From: Deferribacteraceae bacterium UBA6799
Lineage (GTDB): Bacteria; Chrysiogenota; Deferribacteres; Deferribacterales; Geovibrionaceae
Direction of reading: 5' to 3'
Assembly (NCBI GenBank): GCA_002452335.1
Contig: DKFJ01000012.1
Location: forward strand, 76,551 to 140,550
Length of the DNA stretch: 64,000 nucleotides
Of the stretch, positions 52,210 to 60,150 are shown piece after piece (position 1 is the first letter of the stretch; every line of letters starts with the position of its first letter). The notes beneath the pieces were generated by a model, which was not told where the DNA came from, made no database searches, and saw nothing but the letters and a program-made list of their open reading frames with translations. A program made the translations under genes and the position numbers.

Positions 52210-52647
52210 CTACTTAACCACAGGTCCTGTGGGAGCATACATTATAGTCGCATCCAGAAAGTAAAGCCTGTTCATCTCGGGATACTGGCAGTCGTCCTTC
52301 AGTCCGAAATACATCTCGCCTGCTCTGGCGCCTGATGCGCAGACAAAAACAACATAGCCCTCTTTAGGCAGTTTGTCAGTAATACTCTGGCATCCTTTTT
52401 CGTACATATCGTTTATAAAGATATGCTGAGCGCCATCGAAGTGGCCTGCATTATATTCAAAAGGAGTACGCACGTCGACTATTGTTACGTTAGACGGTTT
52501 CTGCGCTGCCATCTGCTTAAAGAACTCTTTATCAATCGAGCCCTCTTCCTTGCCTGTAGTTTTTATAGAGTCAATATCCTGTGCAAATGCGGCGAATCCT
52601 GACAGAACGAACACAAGCACTGTCATTATAAGAATTAATTTTTTCAT
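52210..52647 (-). CDS. Exported single-domain rhodanese
   Basis: 145 residues with a signal peptide (ending near AAFA-QDI) and one rhodanese domain. The active-site loop is FVCASGARAGEM with catalytic Cys, preceded by VDVRTPFEYNAGH. It would transfer or bind sulfane sulfur, or selenium, in the periplasm. Exported rhodaneses occur in selenate- and tellurite-reduction loci. Lies 11 bases downstream of a second exported rhodanese under an ArsR-type repressor. Confidence 0.88.
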   Translation of the reverse strand: MKKLILIMTVLVFVLSGFAAFAQDIDSIKTTGKEEGSIDKEFFKQMAAQKPSNVTIVDVRTPFEYNAGHFDGAQHIFINDMYEKGCQSITDKLPKEGYVVFVCASGARAGEMYFGLKDDCQYPEMNRLYFLDATIMYAPTGPVVK

Positions 52648-52658
52648 AATCTCATCCC

Positions 52659-53348
52659 CTATTGAGTATCAGCGGCGGCGCCGTTATAGAAGAACACCAT
52701 TTTGTAACCCATTTCATATACTTTCTGGGCGTCTGCGTATGATCCGCCTGCTATAACCACAGGTTTATCCTTGGCAGGTGCATCAGATTTGAATTTCTCA
52801 AGTGATGTATCAACAGCGGCATTAATGAGATATCCGTCTGAAAGATAGCCTTTTGCACCCTTAACAGTGACCTCAAGAGGCATGGTCTCAACGAATACAG
52901 GGCCTTTTACAAATGCTTTCAGATTGGTATAACCTTTCTCTTTCAGCTTTTTGGCATCGTTAAGGCTCATGGGGCATGGTCTGCCGACACCGAGTATTAT
53001 CTCTGTGTCTTTAGGCAGATTCAGCGCTTCGAACTTAGGAAAGAGGAGATTAAACTTAGCATCGTACATGTTGTACGCTGTGGGAATATGTCCGGCATCA
53101 TAGTTGCGTGCAGGACGGGCATCAATCACAAACACATTGCCTGTCTTATTCAGCATATCAGGCAGTTTTGATTTTACATATGCCATATCTACCGCATCCA
53201 CGCCCATATCAGCACATGCCTTCATAATAACTTGTGCCGGCGGCAGTGCTATGGCCGGAGCATTAAGCGGAGCATTTTCAGCAAAGGAAACTGCTGAAAT
53301 AAGGAAAATAAACAACAACATCGGAAGCAGCATGAAACGTTTTAACAT
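52659..53348 (-). CDS. Exported two-domain rhodanese-like protein
   Basis: 229 residues from the ATG at 53348 (GGAGG upstream), with a signal peptide ending near VSFA-ENA. The first rhodanese domain has VIDARPARNYDAGHIP and a cysteine in VGRPCPMS at the active-site loop. A second, degenerate domain (KPVVIAGGSYADAQKVYEMGY) has no catalytic cysteine. Encoded between the ArsR-family gene and a second rhodanese in one operon. Confidence 0.85.
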   Translation of the reverse strand: MLKRFMLLPMLLFIFLISAVSFAENAPLNAPAIALPPAQVIMKACADMGVDAVDMAYVKSKLPDMLNKTGNVFVIDARPARNYDAGHIPTAYNMYDAKFNLLFPKFEALNLPKDTEIILGVGRPCPMSLNDAKKLKEKGYTNLKAFVKGPVFVETMPLEVTVKGAKGYLSDGYLINAAVDTSLEKFKSDAPAKDKPVVIAGGSYADAQKVYEMGYKMVFFYNGAAADTQ

Positions 53349-53377
53349 ACAATCCTCCTTGTATTTATGGAACAACC

Positions 53378-53668
53378 CTAGTGGTTTATCTTGTTTGTAC
53401 AGTTCATCATTTCAATCAGACACACGGCTTTCAGCGTATACAGATTTTTGTTGCCTTCGCTTCTGCTGGTTACTAATCCATTATTCTTCAAAACCGTCAG
53501 ATGCTTTGATATGCTTGTTCTGTCCAGCTCCGGATGAATGCTGTTAACCTTCTCCGCTATCTCATTTACGCTCATTTCTACGTTGTACAGCATCACCACC
53601 ATCTCTAGCCTTACTGGGTTTGAAAGAGCTTTAAAAACGGACGCTTTCTTTTTTATATCTATTTCCAT
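53378..53668 (-). CDS. ArsR/SmtB-family repressor of the rhodanese operon
   Basis: 96 residues from the ATG at 53668 (AAAGG upstream; an in-frame TTG lies 6 bases earlier). Winged helix with KALSNPVRLEMVVML and the recognition region RTSISKHLTVLKNNGLV. It lacks the canonical ELCVCDL metal site of classical ArsR. Two cysteines near the C-terminus (AVCLIEMMNC) could be a thiol- or persulfide-type sensor. Two palindromic operators lie directly upstream. Confidence 0.88.
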   Translation of the reverse strand: MEIDIKKKASVFKALSNPVRLEMVVMLYNVEMSVNEIAEKVNSIHPELDRTSISKHLTVLKNNGLVTSRSEGNKNLYTLKAVCLIEMMNCTNKINH

Positions 53669-53684
53669 TTGCAACCTTTACTAT

Positions 53685-53717
53685 GTGAAATATGTTTCAC
53701 TGTGAATTATTATTCAC
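53685..53717. promoter_or_regulatory. Two tandem ArsR-type operators
   Basis: GTGAAATATGTTTCAC (53685-53700) and GTGAATTATTATTCAC (53702-53717) are 16-base palindromes with GTGAAW/WTTCAC arms, one base apart, just upstream of the ArsR-family gene. They mark autorepression. Confidence 0.8.
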
Positions 53718-53789
53718 ATTATAATCCCGCAAAAGATGTGAAGTCAACAGAGGTTGATATAAGAAATTTTGAAGTGAAAATATGGAGGA

Positions 53790-53808
53790 TGGCATGCTGG
53801 TGGCAAAC
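53790..53808. repeat. Weak paired TGGCA repeat near the right end of unit 1
   Basis: TGGCATGCTGG then TGGCAAAC, an 11-base period, 64 bases left of the diverged core at 53872. Position and period match the pairs before the 56308 and 63976 cores. Match quality is modest. Confidence 0.35.
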
Positions 53809-53841
53809 AGGTTTGCCATTCTGCACCCGGCAAACAAAATA

Positions 53842-53870
53842 AGGCACCAGCCAAAAGCTGATGCCTCTTT
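53842..53870. terminator. Hairpin beside the diverged attachment core
   Basis: AGGCACCAGC and GCTGATGCCT form a 10-bp stem with one mismatch and a 5-base loop. CTTTTAA follows on the plus strand, while the minus strand has a TATTTTG tail. Confidence 0.7.
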
Positions 53871-53871
53871 T

Positions 53872-53900
53872 AAAATTGGGATGACAGGATTTGAACCTGA
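53872..53900. repeat. Diverged attachment core (unit 1 / unit 2 boundary)
   Basis: Contains ATTGGGATGACAGGATTTGA and keeps GAACCTGA, about four substitutions from the 40827 core. The minus strand again reads as a tRNA T-arm (GGTTCAAATCC) and acceptor strand with no 5' half nearby. Could be a diverged copy or the end of a different tRNA. Confidence 0.55.
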
Positions 53901-53979
53901 TTATTAAGAAACCAAGCCTCAAAACCCCCTTGTTTATCAGTAAACATTGCCGCTAATAACCGCTCAGAATTGTTCCAAG

Positions 53980-54000
53980 TGTGGCAAATTATGTGGCAAA
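53980..54000. repeat. Paired TGTGGCA repeat, left end of unit 2
   Basis: TGTGGCAAATTA followed by TGTGGCAAA, 80 bases right of the diverged core. Nearly the same sequence and distance as at 40937. Confidence 0.5.
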
Positions 54001-54096
54001 TTTTTATAATTCAGAAGCATTTAAGAATCAGTAAGTTTCGATCCTCTCACTTCTTAGTTGTTGATGCCTGTTATTTGCATAGTATGACCCAGCTTA
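54001..54096. other. Short gene-free stretch of unit 2
   Basis: Together with 53718-53980 this makes a gap of over 300 bases holding only the operators, hairpin, core and paired repeat listed separately. Nothing else is recognisable. Confidence 0.4.
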
Positions 54097-55596
54097 TCAG
54101 CTTTCGTTTATCAGCACATCGTCCATCCTTACAGATGTTTCTGATGTGTTTGTGTTGTCATATTCCTGTTTTTTGGTGTAGTCCTGATTATTACCGTATA
54201 TCAGCGTAATGCTGCCGCTTCCGTCTTTCATAGTATATGTTTTTACTTTGGTTCCGTTTTCGTTTACAGAATCAGTGATGTCATATTCGTCTTCGGAAAT
54301 ACCGTTCATATCAATTATAGTGTCTTTGGAAGCACCATCGACTATGTCACTGCCGTCCCCTCTGCTATAACTGATTGTGCTGGCTGCCCTGCCTTCGAAC
54401 AGGCTGTGATAAAGAGTGATATAGTCATCGCCTGTACCGCCGGATATTATGCCTGTACCTGTTATGGTATCGTTGCCCTCACCGCCGGATATTATGGCTG
54501 AGGCATATCCTTCTGCCCTGATAGTGTCGTTACCATTTCCGCCGTCAACAGTTATGCTGTCACCATCTACAAAACTGCCTGTCGCTTTGATAATATCATT
54601 ACCGTCACCGGCTAATACGTTTGTATTGTCAGATGAAACGATGTTGATGATATCATCTCCATTTCCGGATAAGATATTTGTATTGTTAGCAGTATTCAAA
54701 TCAATATTATCACTGCCATTGCCTGTTTTGATATTTGCGTTATTGGTGCCATATACATCAATGTCGTTGTTTCCACCGCCTGTGGATAAATTTATATTAT
54801 CTGATTGGGATATATCGACTTTATCGTTACCATCGCCTGTGGATATTGCTGCAGCATTTGATTGAATAACTTGCACTGAGTCATTTCCATCGCCTGTGGA
54901 TATTGCTACAGCATTTGATTGAATAACTTGCACTGAGTCATTGCCGTCACCGCTGTCCACTGATAAGTTGTGAGCATCCATAAAATTTATAGTGTCGTCA
55001 CCTTTTCCGCTGTTTATATAGACTCCAGATGATCCAACCATGGTGTTTATGGAGTCATTACCATCTCCGCTGTCTAAAATAATATTATTCCCTCCAGAGA
55101 GATAATATTCATCATTACCTCTTCCGCTTGTAACAATGACATTTTCACTGTCGCCGATATATGTTTTATTGTTGCCGTCTCCGGCGTCATAAACGATGTT
55201 CTCGCTGTTTGAGATATAAGTTTCATCATCACCATTGCTTGATTTGTAATAAACGTTCTTTGCACCAAGGATAACTGTTTTATCTTCGTCTATATAAATT
55301 CCGTCACCTGATTTTCTGAATTTATCTGATTCAGCCGCAGACAGAACAATATCCTGAACAGAGAGCATATCATTTTCAACATTTCCTAAAACTTCTCTGA
55401 TAGCGGACATGAAAGTGTCGTCATTTACGATTTTATTAAAGATATTGCTTTTGAGGTTTCCGAACATATCGTATGTTTCAGCTACAGATATTCTATCTGA
55501 TGAGTAAGTGTCGCCGGATGTGCCTGCGCTGTTTGCCGCAGATGCGATAGGTGAACTGAAGAATGTGTTCAGGCTGCTGATGCCTGTTATTAGCAT
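54097..55596 (-). CDS. RTX-like calcium-binding beta-roll protein with a 19-residue period
   Basis: 499 residues. From about residue 95 to 380 it is built of about fourteen G-x-G-[ND]-[ND] turns (AGDGNN, SGRGND, SGDGND, TGDGND and so on). Most are spaced 19 residues apart instead of the usual 9. Two neighbouring units at 54834-54951 are a 57-bp DNA duplication with very few differences. The pattern predicts a calcium-stabilised beta-solenoid of the secreted RTX kind. No type I secretion genes are adjacent and there is no Sec leader. The short N-terminus (MLITGISSLNTFF) is unusual. Function unknown. Confidence 0.8.
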   Translation of the reverse strand: MLITGISSLNTFFSSPIASAANSAGTSGDTYSSDRISVAETYDMFGNLKSNIFNKIVNDDTFMSAIREVLGNVENDMLSVQDIVLSAAESDKFRKSGDGIYIDEDKTVILGAKNVYYKSSNGDDETYISNSENIVYDAGDGNNKTYIGDSENVIVTSGRGNDEYYLSGGNNIILDSGDGNDSINTMVGSSGVYINSGKGDDTINFMDAHNLSVDSGDGNDSVQVIQSNAVAISTGDGNDSVQVIQSNAAAISTGDGNDKVDISQSDNINLSTGGGNNDIDVYGTNNANIKTGNGSDNIDLNTANNTNILSGNGDDIINIVSSDNTNVLAGDGNDIIKATGSFVDGDSITVDGGNGNDTIRAEGYASAIISGGEGNDTITGTGIISGGTGDDYITLYHSLFEGRAASTISYSRGDGSDIVDGASKDTIIDMNGISEDEYDITDSVNENGTKVKTYTMKDGSGSITLIYGNNQDYTKKQEYDNTNTSETSVRMDDVLINES

Positions 55597-55717
55597 AGCA
55601 TTACTCCGTCTGTGAAATTCTGTCTTGAATCCATTATCGTCTATGTGTGAAACATCTTAACAAAAATCGTGATTAAAATATGGATAAGGTGTAAACACCT
55701 TATCCACAAATTATTAA

Positions 55718-55912
55718 TTAGCCGAGTGAAACAGAGCTATATACGTAAGATTGGTTTTGAACAGTGTTGTATGCCATATTGTATTGGTATGTGGTATTAC
55801 TGAGAGCACTTTCTCCTGATACTCCGACCAAGCCTTCCACAGCATCAATGAGATAGTTCATGTTAGCAACACGAATCTCAAGGCTGGCTGACGGATTTTC
55901 TTCATTAGACAT
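55718..55912 (-). CDS. Small 64-residue protein, unknown
   Basis: ATG at 55912; the product is polar, with a helical first half (SLEIRVANMNYLIDAVEGLVG) interrupted only by VSGES, and a Tyr/Asn-rich tail (TTYQYNMAYNTVQNQS). No cysteine, no signal peptide and no known family. It is encoded upstream of the RTX-like gene on the same strand and might be its partner. The ribosome site is weak (GGGA), so confidence is limited. Confidence 0.45.
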   Translation of the reverse strand: MSNEENPSASLEIRVANMNYLIDAVEGLVGVSGESALSNTTYQYNMAYNTVQNQSYVYSSVSLG

Positions 55913-56248
55913 TATCCCAGCACTAGATACATTCCTCAGCTCTCATAAACAGTATAGCTTTATGAAATCCGACTGGGTGCTAACTACATCATACAATCAA
56001 CCTTTCATGAAAACTGAGAATATAAACCGACTCTACTTCATGCCACGTTTAAAGGTTCTGGGGCTTCGCTACCGTACTCTTTACCAGATGAGACACAGCT
56101 TTGCATGTATGATGATTGACGCTAACGAAAATCTAAACTGGATTAAAAATATGTTAGGTCACAGCACACTGGAAATGATCATAAAGCGGTATGGCAATAG
56201 AGTAACCAGACAGGACGGCAATAGAAAAGGTGTGATATTTTCAGAAAA

Positions 56249-56268
56249 TGTGGCAAATATGTGGCAAA
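56249..56268. repeat. Paired TGTGGCA repeat, 40 bases left of core 56308
   Basis: TGTGGCAAATATGTGGCAAA lies within the integrase fragment (residues NVANMWQ). It matches the pairs at 40937 and 53980, so it is the opposite end of the same unit type. Confidence 0.5.
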
Positions 56269-56307
56269 ACCAAAATAAGCCTCAGAAGTCATTGAAATTA
56301 AAAGGAT

Positions 56308-56336
56308 ATAAAATCGGGGTGAAAGGACTTGAACCT
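56308..56336. repeat. Attachment core 2, boundary of units 2 and 3
   Basis: 29 bases identical to 40827-40855 (including TCGGGGTGAAAGGACTTGAA), 15,481 bases away. Confidence 0.8.
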
Positions 56337-56440
56337 AAAAAAGTCCGTTATGACAGCTTACCAATAATGATGTGTGCGTGATTTATCAGGCACTTATCAT
56401 AAACAGTGAATCACTCTAATTCACCGCATTTAATCCAAAA

Positions 56441-56460
56441 TGGCAGAATTCTGGCAGAAA
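56441..56460. repeat. Paired TGGCAGAA repeat, left end of unit 3
   Basis: TGGCAGAATTCTGGCAGAAA, 105 bases right of core 2. It matches 63892-63911 at 19 of 20 positions, which lies inside the other end of the same unit, and differs from the TGTGGCA type of unit 1/2. Confidence 0.6.
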
Positions 56461-56463
56461 GAA

Positions 56464-57033
56464 TTATTTTGATTTATGAATTCTGTTACTAAGGTAGTGT
56501 AATCCCAATAAAGTGGAAATTATCATGTTATAAAAGCAAAAAAGATAAAACCATATAAATAAATACTTAATATAAATTTGAATATCAACCGGAATACAAT
56601 GAGCAATATTCTGCCTCGATATATCCGCGATATATGCAAAGAAATACAAGAACAAGCTAATCAAAGATAAATAACCAAATAAATAACAAAGAAACTGACG
56701 TCTGGTTAATTCGATATTTTTTGAGTTATTCTTAATTTTGGTTTTTAATAAGCATGGATCACCAATCATTGTTTCATCAATATTTTCATTCGAAAAAGTC
56801 GAAATCGCTGCAAGAGAAGCAATGTAAAACGGTGATAAAAATTTTATTATATCAGAAATATATGATATAAACCCATTTGTACCATACAAAGCGGGTTTAT
56901 ATGGTAATCTCCAATATGCTAGTGTGCATATTGTCGCTAAAATAATTGGTAAAAGCCAGTCGTAAATAACTTTGACCTTGTGCCTAATTCTTAAATAGGA
57001 TAATGGAGAAAATAATCTAAATACTGATTGCAT
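56464..57033 (-). CDS. Four-helix membrane protein, second gene of an unrecognised two-gene cassette
   Basis: 189 residues with hydrophobic helices at about 27-43, 60-80, 115-138 and 155-178 and short polar loops. No known family recognised. Its ATG is 3 bases after the stop of the upstream gene, and the ribosome site (GAGAGA) overlaps that stop, so the two are translationally coupled. A small membrane protein coupled to a larger soluble one, carried on a mobile element beside an integrase, is a frequent layout for phage-defence systems. That role is only an inference. Confidence 0.65.
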   Translation of the reverse strand: MQSVFRLFSPLSYLRIRHKVKVIYDWLLPIILATICTLAYWRLPYKPALYGTNGFISYISDIIKFLSPFYIASLAAISTFSNENIDETMIGDPCLLKTKIKNNSKNIELTRRQFLCYLFGYLSLISLFLYFFAYIADISRQNIAHCIPVDIQIYIKYLFIWFYLFCFYNMIISTLLGLHYLSNRIHKSK

Positions 57034-57036
57034 CGT

Positions 57037-57972
57037 TTATCTCTCATTTGTGACAAGTTCACACATTTTACTAATTAATTCTTTGTGCATACTCTCTAGA
57101 CCACTTGCATCAATTTCATCATCTAGATCAATTCTTACAATTTTACCAAAAGCTATTTCGAGGGCATCGTTTTTAATATGAACCTCAGATGTTTTACTTT
57201 TTTCACAGGATGTTTCATAATGAATCTTAACTATAGAACCAACAAGTTCTTCTTTATATTTTTTATACCAATGCTTTATACCGTCAACTATATCATCATC
57301 ACTAACAACTTTAATTACTTTCTTCTCAACTATTGTATCAATCCAAGGTTCATCGTCAAAACGATCACCTTTTTTGATGAATGTTTCGACAATAACTTCT
57401 TTAATTCTTCCTCCATTTTCAATATCTCTCTTAAAATTATCTTGAACTACTTCAAACACTAATTCTGGATAATAAGTGACTGTTTTATCTCTACCATCGA
57501 CCAATTCTTTAGTCTTATAAGATAAGTTAGATTTTAATAATTGATTGATAAATGCAGCAATCTTAGCCTTACCAAGAACATGATTGTGCTCAATAATGCA
57601 AAGATGGTAGTCAGTTCCTTTAAACTTTTGTAAATCAAATGCTAAATGTAAAGAATTACATATTCCTTCACCAACATTTTTACGCTCAATTCTCAAATCA
57701 TCCATTTCAATCTTCTCAAATGTTGGATCAACTTCCCTTGTATCTGTTTTATTAATAAGTAACTGCATAATGTTACTCTTGTCATCACAGACGGCTTCTT
57801 TTCCTTTTATTGCATAAGACCCGCTATTGTAATTCTTATAAAGTTGTTTTTTATCAACCAATTCAGTAATTTTACTAATAACATTTTCAATATCATAGGA
57901 ATAGCTAGTACCTCCCCTTGTCACCAATTTAACAAAATAATACCCAAGGACACGTTCATTATTTAGCATCAT
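57037..57972 (-). CDS. Soluble protein, first gene of an unrecognised two-gene cassette
   Basis: About 311 residues from the ATG at 57972 (GGAG upstream); an ATG at 57984 is also possible. Rich in Lys, Asp and Glu with no membrane segment or signal. Visible blocks include YYFVKLVTRGG, MDDLRIERKNVGEGICNSLHLAF, YHLCIIEHNHVLGKAKIAAFI and DDDIVDGIKHWYKKYKEEL. I do not recognise a domain. It is strongly coupled to the membrane protein gene downstream. The length and pairing recall the Kiwa (KwaB/KwaA) defence pair, but the gene order is reversed and I see no DUF4868 signature. Confidence 0.65.
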   Translation of the reverse strand: MMLNNERVLGYYFVKLVTRGGTSYSYDIENVISKITELVDKKQLYKNYNSGSYAIKGKEAVCDDKSNIMQLLINKTDTREVDPTFEKIEMDDLRIERKNVGEGICNSLHLAFDLQKFKGTDYHLCIIEHNHVLGKAKIAAFINQLLKSNLSYKTKELVDGRDKTVTYYPELVFEVVQDNFKRDIENGGRIKEVIVETFIKKGDRFDDEPWIDTIVEKKVIKVVSDDDIVDGIKHWYKKYKEELVGSIVKIHYETSCEKSKTSEVHIKNDALEIAFGKIVRIDLDDEIDASGLESMHKELISKMCELVTNER

Positions 57973-58054
57973 ACCAAACTCCATTATTAGACTACCTAAA
58001 TATTACACATAATGAATCATACTTTTCAACTAAACATACGACAGCTTGAGAGTG

Positions 58055-58408
58055 CTATTTTTCTGAGCTTGTGCATTCTGCTTTGAGGAAATGTAAAAAG
58101 AAGCTGGCCTCAAACTCGGAGGTAAAATTCTTGCCAGCTGTTTCTTGGCGTGTCTTCATGAATGCTCTTTCAACGGCTTCTTGAGGGGGAAGAACAACAG
58201 AATCATTTTCGACACCCTCAATGAGATAACCATAAGAAACATCAAACAATCTTATTAACTCATAAAGCTGCTTTGCGTCAGGATAACTAGCGTCAGCTTC
58301 CCATTTTTGTAAAGTGGTAGGGCTAACCTTAAGAAAATCCGCAAGTTGATTTTGAGTAATCTTTTTACTTTTGCGTAATGTTTTTAATCTGTTTCCAAAG
58401 TCATTCAT
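58055..58408 (-). CDS. XRE-family repressor of the mobile unit
   Basis: 117 residues from the ATG at 58408. The N-terminal HTH (RLKTLRKSKKITQNQLADFL, SPTTLQKWEAD) is a Cro/CI-type domain. The C-terminal half is short and polar. It is encoded divergently from the small gene and the replication-like gene to its right, so it probably represses those and itself. No SOS-cleavage (LexA-like) domain is present. Confidence 0.85.
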   Translation of the reverse strand: MNDFGNRLKTLRKSKKITQNQLADFLKVSPTTLQKWEADASYPDAKQLYELIRLFDVSYGYLIEGVENDSVVLPPQEAVERAFMKTRQETAGKNFTSEFEASFFLHFLKAECTSSEK

Positions 58409-58805
58409 ACACACATTCTAATCATTTTTGGCAAAGAAAGCAATATTCAATAAGAATATATTATACTACTTAATTAATTCAACGCAAAAAGCTTATTCAT
58501 AAGAATTATCTTATACTTATGCTATTTATATAATATGGTTTAATAAGACTCATATAATAAGCGAGTTGATTTCCATGATGTCTACGAAAAATTATTAATT
58601 TCGACGAATACTAAAACGTCAATACCTATTTAACCCAATTTACAAAGTATTTAACGCATTACTAGCAGAATCAAATTATTAACAGTGGACAATAATAAAT
58701 AATTTATGTCCATTCTCAATAATAAAACGCATATTTTATATGAATAATTACCAATTATTATTGACATTCACAGCATATACGATTATTTTTTATTATGGTG
58801 ATGAC
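58409..58805. other. Very AT-rich divergent region between the repressor and the replication-like genes
   Basis: About 400 bases with no convincing gene. Short in-frame Met codons at 58740 have no ribosome site. Promoters for both directions and possibly an origin-like AT-rich tract are expected. No iteron set was recognised. Confidence 0.35.
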
Positions 58806-59258
58806 ATGATCGATATTACATTGAAGCACGATATAGCTAATTACGAAAATAGCTGCGACACGTCTTTTGCCCTTAGCGTAACCTATCTTATAGATTACGC
58901 TTTTCAGCGATTTGAAAAGCGGTTCTTCGCGCAACCGGATAGCGAAATCAAAAATCTCATTGCTGACAAAATCGATAGCTATTTTTACAAAAATAAATTC
59001 AAGATCATCGACAACTACAAAGCAAACCCCAAGAGAACAATTAAAACACTTATTACTAGAACAGAAGGGATTCTCTCAGACCTACCCAAATTTACTAACC
59101 AAAGTGAAAGCCTGCGCCACTTTCTTGATATGAAAAAACGTGGCTTCTACATGCTCACTCTATCTGACTACACAAACAATCTTGCCGATGACAAATTTTT
59201 CGAATTATCCACCAGCAATACAGAAGATTATGGAGAGATATATGGCACATTTTTATAA
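58806..59258 (+). CDS. Small helical protein of the mobile unit, unknown
   Basis: 150 residues from the ATG at 58806, preferred because GGTGA lies just upstream; an ATG at 58740 would add a hydrophobic 22-residue extension with no ribosome site. Composition is helical and charged (YLIDYAFQRFEKRFF, RTIKTLITRTEGILSDLP). No family recognised. It overlaps the start of the downstream replication-like gene by 17 bases, so the two are co-transcribed. Confidence 0.55.
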   Translation: MIDITLKHDIANYENSCDTSFALSVTYLIDYAFQRFEKRFFAQPDSEIKNLIADKIDSYFYKNKFKIIDNYKANPKRTIKTLITRTEGILSDLPKFTNQSESLRHFLDMKKRGFYMLTLSDYTNNLADDKFFELSTSNTEDYGEIYGTFL

Positions 59259-60150
59259 TGAGTACGCTACACAATACGGCGTAAATGAAGCCATCATGAT
59301 AAACCATATGGTATATTGGATATCGAAAAATAGAGTCCAAAACAAAAACTACCAAGACGGCAAAACTTGGATGTACTGCACATTAGATGAGTTTGGAGAA
59401 GCGTTCCCTTTTTTCAGCAAATCTACCATTCGAACCACGATTAAAAGCCTTGAAAGCCAAGGAATAATAATCAAAACAGCAAAATACAACAGTAATAAGT
59501 ACATAAAAACAAACTGGTACGCTTTTGTCGATGAAGAGACCTTCCTTACCTGCGCCAAAACTGACACACCGATGTGCCACCAACCACAGCGGGAAAAAAC
59601 ACATTCGATGTGCGAAGAATCACCAACCAATATAAAAGATAATAATTTAAAAAATAATAAAGCTGCTGTTGACGCATTTTGTGATTCCTACAATTCAATC
59701 TGTACGGGAATATTCAACAAAATTGATAAAACGGCTCTTACGAAAAAACAGACGGAACATATTAACAGAGCCATGAAGTTTCTTGAAAACAATAGGATCA
59801 CGGATTATTGGAAACGCTGCATCTCTGACAATTTCTTAACCGGTAAAAAGAACCCAAAATTCAAAGCGACTTTTGACTACCTCTTACAGATAGACACAAT
59901 TCAGAGAACAACAGCTTTATCAACACAACCATTGGAGGACATTATGGATGAAATAATCGCGTCAGTAGTCAATATTTTCTGTATCACCAGAGGAGATGTT
60001 AAGCCAAATGAAATAACTCAACTTGTAGGATTATTCGAAAAGACAAGGCAACGTGAAATACCTGATGCGCAGGTTGTCAGTTATTTTTATAAGTCTGATT
60101 TATCACTGATTTCAACAATACACCAATTCTCTTTTGATATGATTAGCTAG
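59242..60150 (+). CDS. Replication-initiator-like protein with N-terminal winged helix
   Basis: 302 residues from the ATG at 59242, which follows GGAGA. The N-terminal ~100 residues (YGVNEAIMINHMVYWI, WMYCTLDEFGEAFPFFSKSTIRTTI spread over residues ~38-62, LESQGIIIK, NWYAFV) form the winged-helix segment found in phage replisome organisers and plasmid or island replication proteins. A polar linker and a helical C-terminal domain follow. It suggests that the element replicates after excision. No helicase or primase motif is present. Confidence 0.6.
   Translation: MAHFYNEYATQYGVNEAIMINHMVYWISKNRVQNKNYQDGKTWMYCTLDEFGEAFPFFSKSTIRTTIKSLESQGIIIKTAKYNSNKYIKTNWYAFVDEETFLTCAKTDTPMCHQPQREKTHSMCEESPTNIKDNNLKNNKAAVDAFCDSYNSICTGIFNKIDKTALTKKQTEHINRAMKFLENNRITDYWKRCISDNFLTGKKNPKFKATFDYLLQIDTIQRTTALSTQPLEDIMDEIIASVVNIFCITRGDVKPNEITQLVGLFEKTRQREIPDAQVVSYFYKSDLSLISTIHQFSFDMIS

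Larger units (their letters stand above)
55935..56381 (+). pseudogene. C-terminal fragment of a tyrosine recombinase (integrase)
   Basis: From about 55940 the frame encodes the second half of a phage-type integrase: DWVLTTSYNQPF, LYQMRHSFACMM (the R of HxxR-type motif II region), MLGHSTLEMIIKRY with the catalytic His and Tyr. The N-terminal arm- and core-binding domains and the first catalytic Arg are missing, so it is a truncated gene. Its 3' end runs through the attachment core at 56308 (residues KIGVKGLEP). It marks the right end of unit 2 or of a larger unit. Confidence 0.85.

Noticed and set aside
56464..57972. Kiwa (KwaA/KwaB) defence system
   Set aside because: Sizes are similar, but the gene order is reversed and I could not see the DUF4868 pattern in the larger protein.
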